A stretch of 64,000 nt of DNA from Pseudopelobacter sp964542535 (GTDB taxonomy: Bacteria; Desulfobacterota; Desulfuromonadia; Geobacterales; Pseudopelobacteraceae). Shown one piece after another: positions 8,725 to 17,601 of the stretch. The stretch is from contig CAZIUE010000012.1 in NCBI GenBank assembly GCA_964542535.1, positions 79,983 to 143,982 on the forward strand, written 5' to 3'. A program made the position numbers and the translations under genes. Every line of letters begins with the position of its first letter. The stretch's first letter is position 1. The notes under the pieces were generated by a model that made no database searches, was not told the origin of the DNA, and saw nothing but the letters and a program-made list of their open reading frames with translations.

Positions 8725-9222
8725 ATGATAAACAGAGACAGGATCAGACATAAGATCAAGGAGATACTCTCCCTCGACCGCCATCCCGGCCATATCGCAG
8801 CCGCCTTCTCCGCCGGGGTTTTCATCAGTTTCACCCCGCCCGTTCCGGGCATGCACACGGCTCTGGCCCTGGCCGTTGCCTTCCTGTTCCGGCTTAACAA
8901 GGTGGCCTGCCTGGCCGGGGCCTGGGTCAACACTCCCCTGACGATCATCCCCTCCCTGTTTGCCAGCTACAGGCTGGGCACGCTGATCCTGGGGCGTCCT
9001 TCAGCCCCGTTCCACCTGCGCGGCCTGGACTGGCAGGGAGTCATGGAGCTGCTGGTCAGACATGCCGAGCCGCTGCTCCTGGGCTGCTCGCTGATCGGTT
9101 TCGCAGCCGCGGTCGCGGCCTATTTTCTCTGCTATGGTTTGGTGGTGTTTTCCCGGCGCAGGGATGAGGTGCAGGCCGAGTTGACGCGGGAAATGGAAGA
9201 GGTGGGAGAAGAGCTGGAGTAG
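8725..9222 (+). CDS. DUF2062 family membrane protein
   Basis: A 165-residue protein with the DUF2062 signature: a basic, helical start, then a hydrophobic stretch with GVFISFTPPVPGMHT, ALAVAFLFRLNKVACLAGAW and VNTPLTIIPSLFA, and a last transmembrane helix near the C-terminus followed by a charged tail. Function of the family is unknown. In-frame starts also exist at 8689 and 8632; I chose 8725 because it gives the conserved family length, but no strong ribosome site decides it. Confidence 0.7.
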   Translation: MINRDRIRHKIKEILSLDRHPGHIAAAFSAGVFISFTPPVPGMHTALALAVAFLFRLNKVACLAGAWVNTPLTIIPSLFASYRLGTLILGRPSAPFHLRGLDWQGVMELLVRHAEPLLLGCSLIGFAAAVAAYFLCYGLVVFSRRRDEVQAELTREMEEVGEELE

Positions 9223-9244
9223 GGCGGGCCGTCTGGCCCGCCCT
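9221..9244. terminator. Bidirectional terminator hairpin
   Basis: A perfect 10-bp GC-rich stem with a 4-base loop begins inside the DUF2062 stop codon and lies between two convergent genes; downstream on the plus strand is TGGTGGTTTATTT. Confidence 0.65.
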
Positions 9245-9250
9245 GGTGGT

Positions 9251-10252
9251 TTATTTACCCAGGATCGGGCTCAGCACCTGGTAGGTGAGATAGGAAACCA
9301 GCGCCGAAGCCGGGATGGTCAGCACCCAGGCAACCACGATGCGCTGGGCGACCTTCCAGTTGACCGCGGTAATCCGCTTGGAGAGCCCCACCCCCAGGAT
9401 GGTGGAGGTGATCACATGGGTGGTGCTGGTGGGCATGCCGAAGGCGGCCGCGCCCATGATGACGCCGGCCGAAGCGGTTTCGACGCAGAAGCCGTGCACC
9501 GGTTGCAGCTTGACGAAGTCGCGCCCCACGGTCTTGATGATGCGCCACCCCCCACCGGCAGTACCCAGGGCCATGGCCGTGGCGCAGGCCACCATGACTT
9601 CCCAGGGAACGGAGAAGGTCTTCAGAAAACCGTAGCTGACCAGGGCCAGGGTGATTACGCCCATGGATTTCTGGGCGTCGGCCATGCCGTGGGAAAAGGC
9701 CATGAAGGCGGCCGAGGCCACCTGCAGATGACGGAAAACCTTGTTGAGGCCGCCGGGGGCGCTGTTCCTGAAGGTCCAGTAGATGGCCAACATGAACAGA
9801 AAGCCGATCAGGGTGCCCAGTATGGGGGAGAGCACCAGGGCCAGTACGATGGTTTTCAGTCCATCCAGTTTCAGGGCGCCCAGGCCGGCGTGGGCGAAGA
9901 CCGAACCCATGATGCCGCCGATGATGGCGTGGGAAGAGGAAGAGGGGAGTCCGTAGTACCAGGTGACCAGATCCCAGATGATGGCTCCCAGAATACCGGC
10001 CAGCACCACCATCTGGGTGATGTTGGCGCCGTCCACGATCCCCTTGCCGATGGTGGAGGCCACTTTGGTGGAGACCATGGCGCCGGCGAAATTGAGCGTT
10101 GCCGCCATGAAGATGGCGCTTTTGATGGAGAGAGCCCGAGTGGAGACGCAGGTGGCAATGGCGTTGGCCGTGTCGTGAAAGCCGTTGATGTAGTCGAAGG
10201 CCAGGGCGGCCGCGATGACCAGACAGAGCATGACGAACGCGGGATCAAGCAT
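9251..10252 (-). CDS. pit: Low-affinity inorganic phosphate transporter (Pit/PiT family)
   Basis: Integral membrane phosphate:cation symporter, 333 residues with about ten hydrophobic segments. The two PiT signature repeats are present: DYINGFHDTANAIAT at the N-terminus, and a half-matching FSHGMADAQKSMG in the middle. GLPSSSSHAIIG and GMPTSTTHVITS, the paired re-entrant motifs, are also clear. The start at 10252 overlaps the end of the upstream PhoU-like gene by eight bases, so the two are translationally coupled; the longer upstream frame would run through that gene and is rejected. Confidence 0.93.
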   Translation of the reverse strand: MLDPAFVMLCLVIAAALAFDYINGFHDTANAIATCVSTRALSIKSAIFMAATLNFAGAMVSTKVASTIGKGIVDGANITQMVVLAGILGAIIWDLVTWYYGLPSSSSHAIIGGIMGSVFAHAGLGALKLDGLKTIVLALVLSPILGTLIGFLFMLAIYWTFRNSAPGGLNKVFRHLQVASAAFMAFSHGMADAQKSMGVITLALVSYGFLKTFSVPWEVMVACATAMALGTAGGGWRIIKTVGRDFVKLQPVHGFCVETASAGVIMGAAAFGMPTSTTHVITSTILGVGLSKRITAVNWKVAQRIVVAWVLTIPASALVSYLTYQVLSPILGK

Positions 10253-10865
10253 TCTTGACCACCACGCTTTCCAGGATGTTGGCGGCGTCTTCGCACTTGT
10301 CGGTGGCTTTCTCCAGGGTTTCATAGATCTCCTTCCACTTGATCAGCTGGAAGGGATCCTTCTCTTCGTCGAAGAGCACGCTGATGGCCTCGCGGCAGAC
10401 CCGATCGGCCTCGTTTTCCAGGGCGTTGATCTCCACGCAGAGGGCGAAGAGCTGCTCGTTGGACTGCTTGCCCAGCATGGCCACCGCCTTGTCCACCACG
10501 ATGCAGGACTGCAGGATGATGAAGCCCAGGGATTTTGCCTGGGGCGGGATGCTCTCCACGTTGTACATGATCACCCGCTGGGCGCAGACGTCGATCAGAT
10601 CCAGGATGTCGTCCAGCTTGGAAGCCAGTTCGTAGATGTCCTCGCGGTCCAGCGGCGTGACAAAGGTTGTGTTGAGTTTCTTGATGATGGAGTGGGTGAT
10701 GGCGTCGCCCTTGTGCTCCAGTTCCTTGATGTTGCGCTGGCTCTCGGCGGGGTTGTCGAAGTTGTCCAGCATCTCCTTGAGCAGTTTGGCCCCCTCAATG
10801 ATGTTTTCCGTCATGTCTTTGAAAAGCTTGAAGAATTTCTCATCTTTGGGGATAAGTCCGAACAT
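10245..10865 (-). CDS. DUF47/PhoU-like Pit accessory protein
   Basis: A 206-residue all-helical protein of the DUF47 (TIGR00153) family that almost always sits next to PiT transporters and is thought to regulate them. Hallmarks are MFGLIPKDEKFFKLF at the N-terminus, a HKGDAITH metal-binding-like helix, TPLDREDIYELASKLDDILD, and a C-terminal KWKEIYETLEKATDKCEDAAN segment. The start at 10865 is backed by AGGAGG six bases upstream. Its stop overlaps the pit start. Confidence 0.9.
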   Translation of the reverse strand: MFGLIPKDEKFFKLFKDMTENIIEGAKLLKEMLDNFDNPAESQRNIKELEHKGDAITHSIIKKLNTTFVTPLDREDIYELASKLDDILDLIDVCAQRVIMYNVESIPPQAKSLGFIILQSCIVVDKAVAMLGKQSNEQLFALCVEINALENEADRVCREAISVLFDEEKDPFQLIKWKEIYETLEKATDKCEDAANILESVVVKNA

Positions 10866-11094
10866 GTCGTGCCTCCTCTGTGCTGCCGTGGAACGTGATA
10901 TGAAAACCCAGCACACATAGCATGATTTTCATTTCCTTCCCAGAAAAATGTCACGAACCGGCTACGATTCCGTTGTTGTTTTACGGCGATCAGTTGCTGC
11001 CGGTTGCCTTCGGCGGTGTCTTGCCGTATGCTGACGACCGCCCGGTTCCCGGGCCGTACGGACCCATTTTGACCACCGGAAGGAAGCTCCAGCC

Positions 11095-11916
11095 ATGAAT
11101 CCGTTCCACGCCCTGCTCCTGGGTGCCCTGCAAGGTTTGACCGAGGTGCTCCCCATCAGCAGCTCCGCCCATTTGCTGCTCGTTCCCTGGCTTCTGGGGT
11201 GGCCCGAATCAGGGCTCACCTTCGACGTGGCCCTGCATCTGGGCACCTTCCTGGCCATGGCGGTCTATTTCCGGCGCGACATTATCGAGATGCTCGTTGC
11301 CGTCGTTGATGCCCTGCGCACCAGCTCCCTCGATACGCCGGCCCGGCGGCTGCCGTTCCTGGTGGTAGCCTCGGCCCTGCCTGCCGCACTGGTGGGCATG
11401 CTGTTCGAAACCCAGCTGGAGGAGTTGTTCCGTTCCCGGCCCCTCCTGATCGGCCTGTTTCTGATACTGTTCGGTGTCGGCCTGGGGCTGGCGGACCTGC
11501 TCGGCCGCAAGCGGCGTTTTATTGCTCAGCTGACCGTGGTCGACGCCGTTGTCATCGGCCTGTTCCAGAGCCTGGCGCTGATTCCGGGAGTGTCCCGCTC
11601 GGGCATCACCATCACCGCCGCGCTCATGCTCGGCTTCAACCGCGTGGGAGCAGCGCGCTTCTCGTTTCTCATGTCGCTCCCCATCGTCGCCGGTGCGGCC
11701 CTGTTCAAGATGCTGGCGTTGCTGGAACGGGGGATCCCGGCCGGCGAGGGGCTGCCGCTGGCCATCGGCATACTCACCTCCACCATTACCGGCTACATCA
11801 GCGTTGCCTTCCTGTTGCGCTTTGTACAGAAACACAGCATCGCTCCTTTTGTCTGGTACCGTCTCGTCGCCGGTGGGGCGGTTGTTTCGGCGCTCCTGAC
11901 CGGCATCATCCCATAA
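11095..11916 (+). CDS. uppP: Undecaprenyl-diphosphatase UppP (BacA)
   Basis: Recycles the lipid carrier undecaprenyl diphosphate for cell-wall and O-antigen synthesis and can confer bacitracin tolerance. The 273-residue membrane protein has both family signatures: GALQGLTEVLPISSSAHL at the N-terminus with the catalytic Glu/Ser/His, and PGVSRSGITITAALMLGF in the second half. About eight transmembrane segments. An AAGGAAG ribosome site precedes the ATG. radC follows after 39 bases on the same strand and may be read through. Confidence 0.96.
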   Translation: MNPFHALLLGALQGLTEVLPISSSAHLLLVPWLLGWPESGLTFDVALHLGTFLAMAVYFRRDIIEMLVAVVDALRTSSLDTPARRLPFLVVASALPAALVGMLFETQLEELFRSRPLLIGLFLILFGVGLGLADLLGRKRRFIAQLTVVDAVVIGLFQSLALIPGVSRSGITITAALMLGFNRVGAARFSFLMSLPIVAGAALFKMLALLERGIPAGEGLPLAIGILTSTITGYISVAFLLRFVQKHSIAPFVWYRLVAGGAVVSALLTGIIP

Positions 11917-11955
11917 TCTTACTCTGGTATACTCTCCCCCAGGGAGGGACGGCCG

Positions 11956-12645
11956 ATGTGCGCGGGAATCAGAGAGTGGCCGGAGGACGAACGCCCCCGG
12001 GAGAAGTTGCTGAAGGGAGGAGCTGCCAGCCTCAGCGATGCGGAGCTTGTGGCGCTGATCATCCGCACCGGTGACACCGCCACGGGAAAGAGCGCCATCG
12101 ATCTGGGACGGGAGCTGATCAGCCGGTTCGGCTCCAGTCTGCGCGAGCTGGGCAACGCCGACCTGGCCGAAATCACCGCCGTCAAGGGGATGGGGTTGGC
12201 GAAGGCGGCCGGTCTGCAGGCCGCCTTCGCCCTGGCCTCCCGTTTCCAGGGACGCAGGCTGGAGAGCATGGACCGCTTCACCTCGCCTCGCCAGGTGTTC
12301 GACTACTTCCACTTTGAGTTGCGGGACTGCCGCAAGGAATACTTCCTGGTGCTGCTTCTGGACGGCAAGAACCGCATCATCCGCCGGGTACAGGTGTCCG
12401 AGGGGTCGCTGAACCAGAGCATCGTCCATCCCCGGGAGGTGTTCAGCCCGGCGGTGAAGGAATCGGCCGCGGCGGTCATCCTGGTGCACAACCATCCCAC
12501 CGGCGATCCCACCCCCAGCCAGGAGGACCTGGGCATCACCCGGCGGCTCAAGGAGGCGGGGGAGGTCATGGGGATCCGGGTGCTGGATCACATCATCATC
12601 GGCGATGGCGAGTACCTCAGTTTCGTCGAGCGGGGGATGCTGTAG
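11956..12645 (+). CDS. radC: RadC family JAB/MPN-domain protein
   Basis: A 229-residue RadC protein: an N-terminal helix-hairpin-helix region (LSDAELVALIIRTG, VKGMGLAKAAGLQAA) and a C-terminal JAB metalloprotease-like domain with the zinc motif HNHPTGDPTPSQED. Despite its name the family is not established as a repair factor; its enzymatic role remains unclear. AGGGAGGG precedes the ATG. Start of the protein, EWPEDERPREKLL, is typical of the family. Confidence 0.95.
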   Translation: MCAGIREWPEDERPREKLLKGGAASLSDAELVALIIRTGDTATGKSAIDLGRELISRFGSSLRELGNADLAEITAVKGMGLAKAAGLQAAFALASRFQGRRLESMDRFTSPRQVFDYFHFELRDCRKEYFLVLLLDGKNRIIRRVQVSEGSLNQSIVHPREVFSPAVKESAAAVILVHNHPTGDPTPSQEDLGITRRLKEAGEVMGIRVLDHIIIGDGEYLSFVERGML

Positions 12646-12668
12646 GAATATCGCGTGAGGAGTGAGGA

Positions 12669-13286
12669 GTGAGTGATACTGTCCGCTGCGCCTGGGCCGG
12701 GAACGACCCGCTCTACCGGGCGTACCACGACCAGGAGTGGGGCGTTCCGGTGCACGACGACCGGCTGCTGTTCGAGTTCCTGATCCTGGAGGGTGCCCAG
12801 GCCGGGCTCTCCTGGATTACCATCCTGAAAAAGCGGGATGCCTACCGCGAGGCTTTCGCCGATTTCTATCCCGAGCAGGTGGTCCGCTTCGACGATGCGC
12901 GGCGTGCGGAGCTCCTGGTACATCCGGGCATCGTGCGTAACCGGCTCAAAATCGCCGCGGCAACCACCAATGCCCGCGCCTTCCTGGCGGTGCGGGACGA
13001 GTTCGGCTCCTTCGATGCCTATCTCTGGCGCTTCGTGGAGGGGAGTCCGATCCAGAACGCCTGGTCCGCCGTCTCGCAGGTTCCGGCCAGCACCCCCCTC
13101 TCAGACACCCTCAGCCGTGACCTGAAGCGGCGCGGCTTCTCCTTTGTGGGGAGCACCATCTGCTACGCCTTCATGCAGGCGGTTGGTATGGTCAACGACC
13201 ACACCACCGACTGTTTCCGCTGGCACGAACTGGGGGGTCGTCTGACGACCGCGGAGGCCGCAAGACTAAGCCGGGAAACTCGTTGA
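12669..13286 (+). CDS. tag: DNA-3-methyladenine glycosylase I (Tag)
   Basis: Removes 3-methyladenine from alkylated DNA. The 205-residue protein shows RCAWAGNDPLYRAYHDQEWG at the N-terminus (zinc Cys and His), FEFLILEGAQAGLSW, and the C-terminal zinc pair in NDHTTDCFRW. The start is GTG at 12669, six bases after GAGGAG; that site lies in a short direct repeat (GTGAGGA twice). It follows radC by 23 bases. Confidence 0.95.
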   Translation: MSDTVRCAWAGNDPLYRAYHDQEWGVPVHDDRLLFEFLILEGAQAGLSWITILKKRDAYREAFADFYPEQVVRFDDARRAELLVHPGIVRNRLKIAAATTNARAFLAVRDEFGSFDAYLWRFVEGSPIQNAWSAVSQVPASTPLSDTLSRDLKRRGFSFVGSTICYAFMQAVGMVNDHTTDCFRWHELGGRLTTAEAARLSRETR

Positions 13287-13302
13287 TAACGATGGATGGG
13301 AG

Positions 13303-14511
13303 ATGAACATGAAACAGACGTATGTGCTGCGCCGTGGTTGTTCCCGTGGCTTTCGCGGTGTTCCGCGCGGACTGGCCATGGTGGGACTGTGCCTGTTGGC
13401 GCTGGCGATGCTGGCCGGGTGTGCCGCTTCCACCCGGGCCGTGACGGGTCAGCAGCCCGATTGGCGTTCCTGGCCCCTGGATCGTAAGATCGGTCAGATG
13501 CTCATGATCGGTTTCCCCGGCGAGACCATTACCCCGGACAGCCCGATTGCCGTGGCGATCCGCCGCTACGGCATCGCCGGAGTGGTTCTTTTCGACAACA
13601 ACGCCGATCTGGGGATCACGGACCGCAACATTTCCTCCGCGCCCCAGCTGAAAGAGCTGACCGTTGCCCTGCGCGCCGTCCCCGCCGAAACCCCGATTTT
13701 TATCGCCGTGGACGAGGAGGGGGGCATTGTTACCCGGCTCAAGGAGCGCTACGGTTTTCCGCCCACACTCTCCGCGTCGTACCTCGGGGAGAAAAACGAC
13801 CTGAACCTGACGCGCACTTCCTCGGACAGGGTGGCGGACACCCTGGCGGAATACGGAATCAACCTGAACCTGGCGCCGGTGGTTGACCTGAATGTCAACC
13901 CGGACAATCCGGTCATCGCGTTCAAGCAGCGCAGCTTTTCCGCGGACCCGGATCTGGTCGTTGCCCATGCCGCCGAAGTCATCGGGAGCCACCACCGCAG
14001 GAATATCGTTACCTGCCTGAAGCATTTTCCCGGTCACGGCAGCTCCCGTGACGATTCCCATCTGGGGTTCGTCGATGTGAGCACCACCTGGAGCGAACGG
14101 GAACTGCTCCCTTACCGGCAGCTGATCGATCGGGGACAGGTGGACATGATCATGACGGCCCACACGTTTAACGGGGCCCTCGACCCGGACGATCCCGCCA
14201 CGCTCTCGAAAAGCACCCTGGACGGCATACTGCGCGAACGCCTCGGTTTCGACGGCGTGGTGGCCAGCGACGATCTCTATATGGGGGCGATCGCCCGGCA
14301 CTACAACCTGGAAACCGCTCTGGAAAAGGCGATCAACGCCGGGGTCGACCTGGTGCTGCTGGCTAACGACAAGGAGAACAGCGAGGATATGGCGCCGCGT
14401 ACCATCGCCCTGGTGCGCAGCATGGTGGAGCGCGGGAAGATCAGCCGGGAGCGCATCGACCAGGCCTGCGGCCGGATCATGCGGCTGAAGGGAACCTACC
14501 TCTTCAAGTAG
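13303..14511 (+). CDS. NagZ-like beta-N-acetylhexosaminidase lipoprotein (GH3)
   Basis: A family 3 glycoside hydrolase that removes N-acetylglucosamine from peptidoglycan fragments or related glycans. The 402-residue protein has a long N-terminal signal with the lipobox LAGC, unlike cytoplasmic NagZ, so it should be anchored in a membrane facing the periplasm. Catalytic-domain motifs are IAVDEEGGIVTRL, the diagnostic CLKHFPGHGSSRDDSH (catalytic His/Asp loop) and the nucleophile region VASDDLYMGAI. GGGAG precedes the ATG. Substrate is inferred. Confidence 0.88.
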   Translation: MNMKQTYVLRRGCSRGFRGVPRGLAMVGLCLLALAMLAGCAASTRAVTGQQPDWRSWPLDRKIGQMLMIGFPGETITPDSPIAVAIRRYGIAGVVLFDNNADLGITDRNISSAPQLKELTVALRAVPAETPIFIAVDEEGGIVTRLKERYGFPPTLSASYLGEKNDLNLTRTSSDRVADTLAEYGINLNLAPVVDLNVNPDNPVIAFKQRSFSADPDLVVAHAAEVIGSHHRRNIVTCLKHFPGHGSSRDDSHLGFVDVSTTWSERELLPYRQLIDRGQVDMIMTAHTFNGALDPDDPATLSKSTLDGILRERLGFDGVVASDDLYMGAIARHYNLETALEKAINAGVDLVLLANDKENSEDMAPRTIALVRSMVERGKISRERIDQACGRIMRLKGTYLFK

Positions 14512-14587
14512 GTCTGGACGGATCTTCGTCGCCGGAAGCCGCACCAGCCAGGTTGGAGGTGTCTCCACGGAAGTCCGGGGGAGTGAT

Positions 14588-15379
14588 TCATTTCAGGCCG
14601 CCGTAGGAGATCTTCAGCGACATCCGGTGCTGTGATGCGTTGTCTCTGACGTAATTTTCAAATTCCGTCAGTGTCTTGGTGTCGGGAGATCTCTGGTTCC
14701 GTGTGTGGCGGACAGTCTCGCAGTCAATTATCCCCATTCGCCTGTATCCGCATTTTGATCTGGCAAACAAGTCATATCCCCACCCCCATCCATTGGCAGT
14801 GGTCATTATGGAGTTCCAGAATCTGTCCCAGGCCTGCCTCTCGAATACCGGGATCATAATTTCTACAAAGTCGGTGAACCGGCCGAATCGGATGTTGTTT
14901 TGTCTCAGGGTAATCTTGTGGCTGTAAAATGACGTGGCGGTCAATGCCGGTTGCGACAGTTCGAGTCCGTTTCGAGCAACAATACGCAGGTAATTGTCAA
15001 TCGAAAAATCTTCGATGTCGATATCGTCCGCCCAAGCGAAGATATAGTCGTATGCTTCACAGTACGAGGGGGTCACGTACTTTTTCATGAACTCCCATCG
15101 CAGTCCCTTTTCATGGATGACGTGGCAGCGGCTGAAAACCGGCTCTTCAAACCTAGTACCATCATAACTGAAAATCAGGTAGTCAAATCTGTCGGTTCCA
15201 AAGCTGTGGATCGTCTTTGCAAGGAAATCCTTCCCATTGCTCCCCACCGGAGAAACATACAGGCATTTACAGCGGTCTCCCGCAGGCCGCGTCCTTTTTC
15301 CGGAAAACAGGGTCTGCAGATAGCAGGTGGTCTTGGCTGCTCTTTTCTGGATACGGCGCGTTAACGTTTTTGTTTTCAT
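14588..15379 (-). CDS. DUF707 protein, glycosyltransferase-like
   Basis: A 263-residue protein resembling the DUF707 family, which is predicted to be glycosyltransferase-like. Recognisable parts are FDYLIFSYDGTRFE, the DxD-like YIFAWADDIDIEDFSIDNYL, LSQPALTATSFYSHKI, FVEIMIPVFERQAW and GWGWGYDLFARSKCG. The N-terminus is basic without a signal peptide. The ATG at 15379 is five bases past the stop of the radical SAM gene and has ACAGG upstream; an alternative TTG lies at 15388. Last of a three-gene coupled unit (mutase-like, radical SAM, DUF707) of lower GC than the surroundings, suggesting horizontal exchange. Confidence 0.68.
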   Translation of the reverse strand: MKTKTLTRRIQKRAAKTTCYLQTLFSGKRTRPAGDRCKCLYVSPVGSNGKDFLAKTIHSFGTDRFDYLIFSYDGTRFEEPVFSRCHVIHEKGLRWEFMKKYVTPSYCEAYDYIFAWADDIDIEDFSIDNYLRIVARNGLELSQPALTATSFYSHKITLRQNNIRFGRFTDFVEIMIPVFERQAWDRFWNSIMTTANGWGWGYDLFARSKCGYRRMGIIDCETVRHTRNQRSPDTKTLTEFENYVRDNASQHRMSLKISYGGLK

Positions 15380-15384
15380 TTCAA

Positions 15385-16338
15385 TCAACCTGTTTCATAG
15401 TGGTCGGCAAATACGTCGGAAAGTCTGTAACGATCCCGGAACTCCTGCAGGAATATCATGTGGGTGGGGCATTGGCAGGTGGCCGCGAAACAGGGATAGG
15501 GTTCCTTCCTGAGCTGTATGGCTCCGTCGCACAGTTCGTCAACCGACCCCAGCCTGGAGCCGAAGCAGCGCATGACAGAACCGTCGAGAAAAACGTTAAC
15601 CATGTCAATCCCGGCGGAGCAGAGCATTCCCCTGGTCTTTCTTCCGTTTTGAAACTGGAATTCCTCGTCCGAATAGTAGTGGCGTCTGATTTCCCGCAAC
15701 TCATGCAGTCTGTACGGTCCGGTAGTGAAGATGCCCCGGGATGCTTTTATGATGAGTCGCTGCCAGGGGCCTCTGGTTGGGGTCGCTTCCAAAAGCAGTA
15801 ACGGTTTGAAGAGTATGCCTGCTTCTTTGAAGCGGGCGGAAATGCCGGCCAGTTCTCTCACCATGTCAGGTTTGACGACCATGGTCGCGAAAAGCGGGCA
15901 CCCTTTCTCCATAAGCTTCAGGGAGTGTTCGATGAAACGCCCGATTGCTATGAACTCGGGATGAAAGGAGCAGTTGAACGACGTTTTCGTAAGATCAAGC
16001 CTGTCTGTGTAATGATCAGGGTCAATTGAGTTGTTTGTGATGAGTTCGCAGATCCTGACGTTAGGCATACTGTTGACATGGTACCAGATTTCCCGTGCCC
16101 ATCTGTCCACCAGAATCTCGCCGTCGAAATTCAACCTGACAATAATGTGATCTTCAAGTGCTGACAGCCTGCTCCACACCTTTTTTGCCAGGTTGAATTC
16201 CCGTTCGGAAAATTCGATCTGCTGTACGTCCTGCTGGTTGCAGTACGAGCAGTTGAAATTGCATCGCAGGCGGCGTTTTTCGTGGGGAAGGAAGTCGCGA
16301 AAATTGATTCGTAGCAGACCGGTGCGTGTCAGCTTCAT
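15385..16338 (-). CDS. Radical SAM protein with C-terminal cysteine cluster
   Basis: A 317-residue radical S-adenosylmethionine enzyme of unknown substrate. The cluster motif near residue 26 is CNFNCSYC (Cx3Cx2C), followed by a TIM-barrel-like pattern. In the C-terminal third, Cys residues in GMLCSAGIDMVNVFLDGSVMRC and CFAATCQCP resemble a SPASM/twitch auxiliary iron-sulfur site. Start 16338 overlaps the upstream mutase-like gene as ATGA. The neighbours deal with sugars, so glycan or sugar-nucleotide modification is possible, but nothing in the protein names its substrate. Confidence 0.8.
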   Translation of the reverse strand: MKLTRTGLLRINFRDFLPHEKRRLRCNFNCSYCNQQDVQQIEFSEREFNLAKKVWSRLSALEDHIIVRLNFDGEILVDRWAREIWYHVNSMPNVRICELITNNSIDPDHYTDRLDLTKTSFNCSFHPEFIAIGRFIEHSLKLMEKGCPLFATMVVKPDMVRELAGISARFKEAGILFKPLLLLEATPTRGPWQRLIIKASRGIFTTGPYRLHELREIRRHYYSDEEFQFQNGRKTRGMLCSAGIDMVNVFLDGSVMRCFGSRLGSVDELCDGAIQLRKEPYPCFAATCQCPTHMIFLQEFRDRYRLSDVFADHYETG

Positions 16339-17462
16339 ACCGTCTGTCGTATCCTGGCGATGCGCCGGTATCGTTCTGCGGGGGTCAGTCTGGTGTATGC
16401 CTCCACAAGCGGAAGCAGGGCCATGGAACATTCCATTGCCTTGTCCATGTCAAGATATTTGTACAGGCCCAGCCGTCCCAGGGGGCATATGTTCTTCGTG
16501 CCGCATATGTCTCTGAGATAACGGGCAAACACCGCGTCGTGCTGTTCGGTGTTGACGGGATACATGGCCGGATTGCCGGACCCGTCGGCCTCGACCGCCT
16601 GCTGGTACTGAATATAGTGGTACTGGCTCGGCTGTCTGTGCAGGGTGTTGAAGTTGCACTTCCTGAAATAGCGGTCGTGCTGGGGGAGGTTCACGGTTCC
16701 GTACAGGGGGTTTTCCCAGGAAGCGCACTTTTCGTAGCTGAAGCTGACGCTCCGGTAGCGCAGCCTCCCGTACCTGAAGTTGAGCGTTTCATCGAGAGGG
16801 GCACTGGTTGCCACGACGTCGAACTCCTCGCTGTCATAGCTGTTCTCGTTCACGCGCACCGGAACGTCTTTTATCATCTGCTCCAGAAAGTAGGTGAAGC
16901 CATGAACAGGCAGGCCCTGCCATTGGTTCCTGAACAGGCTGTCTTCATTGTCACTCCGCAGTTCCAGTCTTTTGGGCGCCCATTCAGCGGTCAGCTGCCT
17001 CGGCTCCATGCCCCACATTTTTTCGCTGTAATTTTTAATGAAATAGCCGTAGAGCGTTTTCCCGAAAATCGATATGCAGGCGGTTTCGAAATTCGTGCGG
17101 TCCACTTCCTTTGGTCTGTGATTCAACTCCTCCAGGATACGTTCCTTCTGTTCAAACCTGTCCAATGAGTCAAGCGTCAAGGGGAAGGGAAAAAGCTGAT
17201 CGTCGATGATCATGCTTTTTCTGTGGATATAACCGTTGAACTCATCAAATGTTCGGACATACTGCCACAGGGATTCGTTTGAAGTGTGAAAGGTTCGGGC
17301 GCCAAACGGTTCGTATTTAATGCCGTCATCATTTACTCTTGTTATGCACAGGCCTCCGATGTGCGTTTCCTTCTCTATCATTACAACGTCATGGCCCCTG
17401 TCCTTCAAAAGCCTTGCAAGTGTGCATCCGCTTAAGCCGGTGCCGACAATCAGTACCTTCAT
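16335..17462 (-). CDS. UDP-galactopyranose mutase-like flavoprotein
   Basis: A 375-residue protein of the UDP-galactopyranose mutase (Glf) family, which rings-contracts UDP-galactopyranose to the furanose using reduced FAD. The N-terminus has the dinucleotide fold KVLIVGTGLSGCTLARLL and IEKETHIGGLC; then FGARTFHTSNESLWQYV, YFIKNYSEKMWGM and GRLGLYKYLDMDKAME match Glf landmarks. The ATG at 17462 sits at the family start; upstream in-frame codons only add a non-conserved tail. First of the coupled three-gene unit. Several Glf-like proteins have other substrates, so exact specificity is uncertain. Confidence 0.78.
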   Translation of the reverse strand: MKVLIVGTGLSGCTLARLLKDRGHDVVMIEKETHIGGLCITRVNDDGIKYEPFGARTFHTSNESLWQYVRTFDEFNGYIHRKSMIIDDQLFPFPLTLDSLDRFEQKERILEELNHRPKEVDRTNFETACISIFGKTLYGYFIKNYSEKMWGMEPRQLTAEWAPKRLELRSDNEDSLFRNQWQGLPVHGFTYFLEQMIKDVPVRVNENSYDSEEFDVVATSAPLDETLNFRYGRLRYRSVSFSYEKCASWENPLYGTVNLPQHDRYFRKCNFNTLHRQPSQYHYIQYQQAVEADGSGNPAMYPVNTEQHDAVFARYLRDICGTKNICPLGRLGLYKYLDMDKAMECSMALLPLVEAYTRLTPAERYRRIARIRQTV

Positions 17463-17510
17463 TCCCCCCATCCTCTTAACTGGATGCAGTTTACTCATCC
17501 GCTGTCACGC

Positions 17511-17537
17511 AAAACGGGGGCCTGAAGTACGGCCCCC
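17511..17537 (-). terminator. Possible terminator after hldD
   Basis: Read on the minus strand, a GC stem (17531-17537 with 17516-17522, loop of eight) is followed by TTTT. It lies between the hldD stop and the mutase-like start, so it would separate the two units. Confidence 0.45.
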
Positions 17538-17601
17538 CCGTCTGTTTCAGGCCCCACGGTTCCAGCCACTCAACCCCGTCAGCTCGACGCGGGGCGAGTT
17601 C

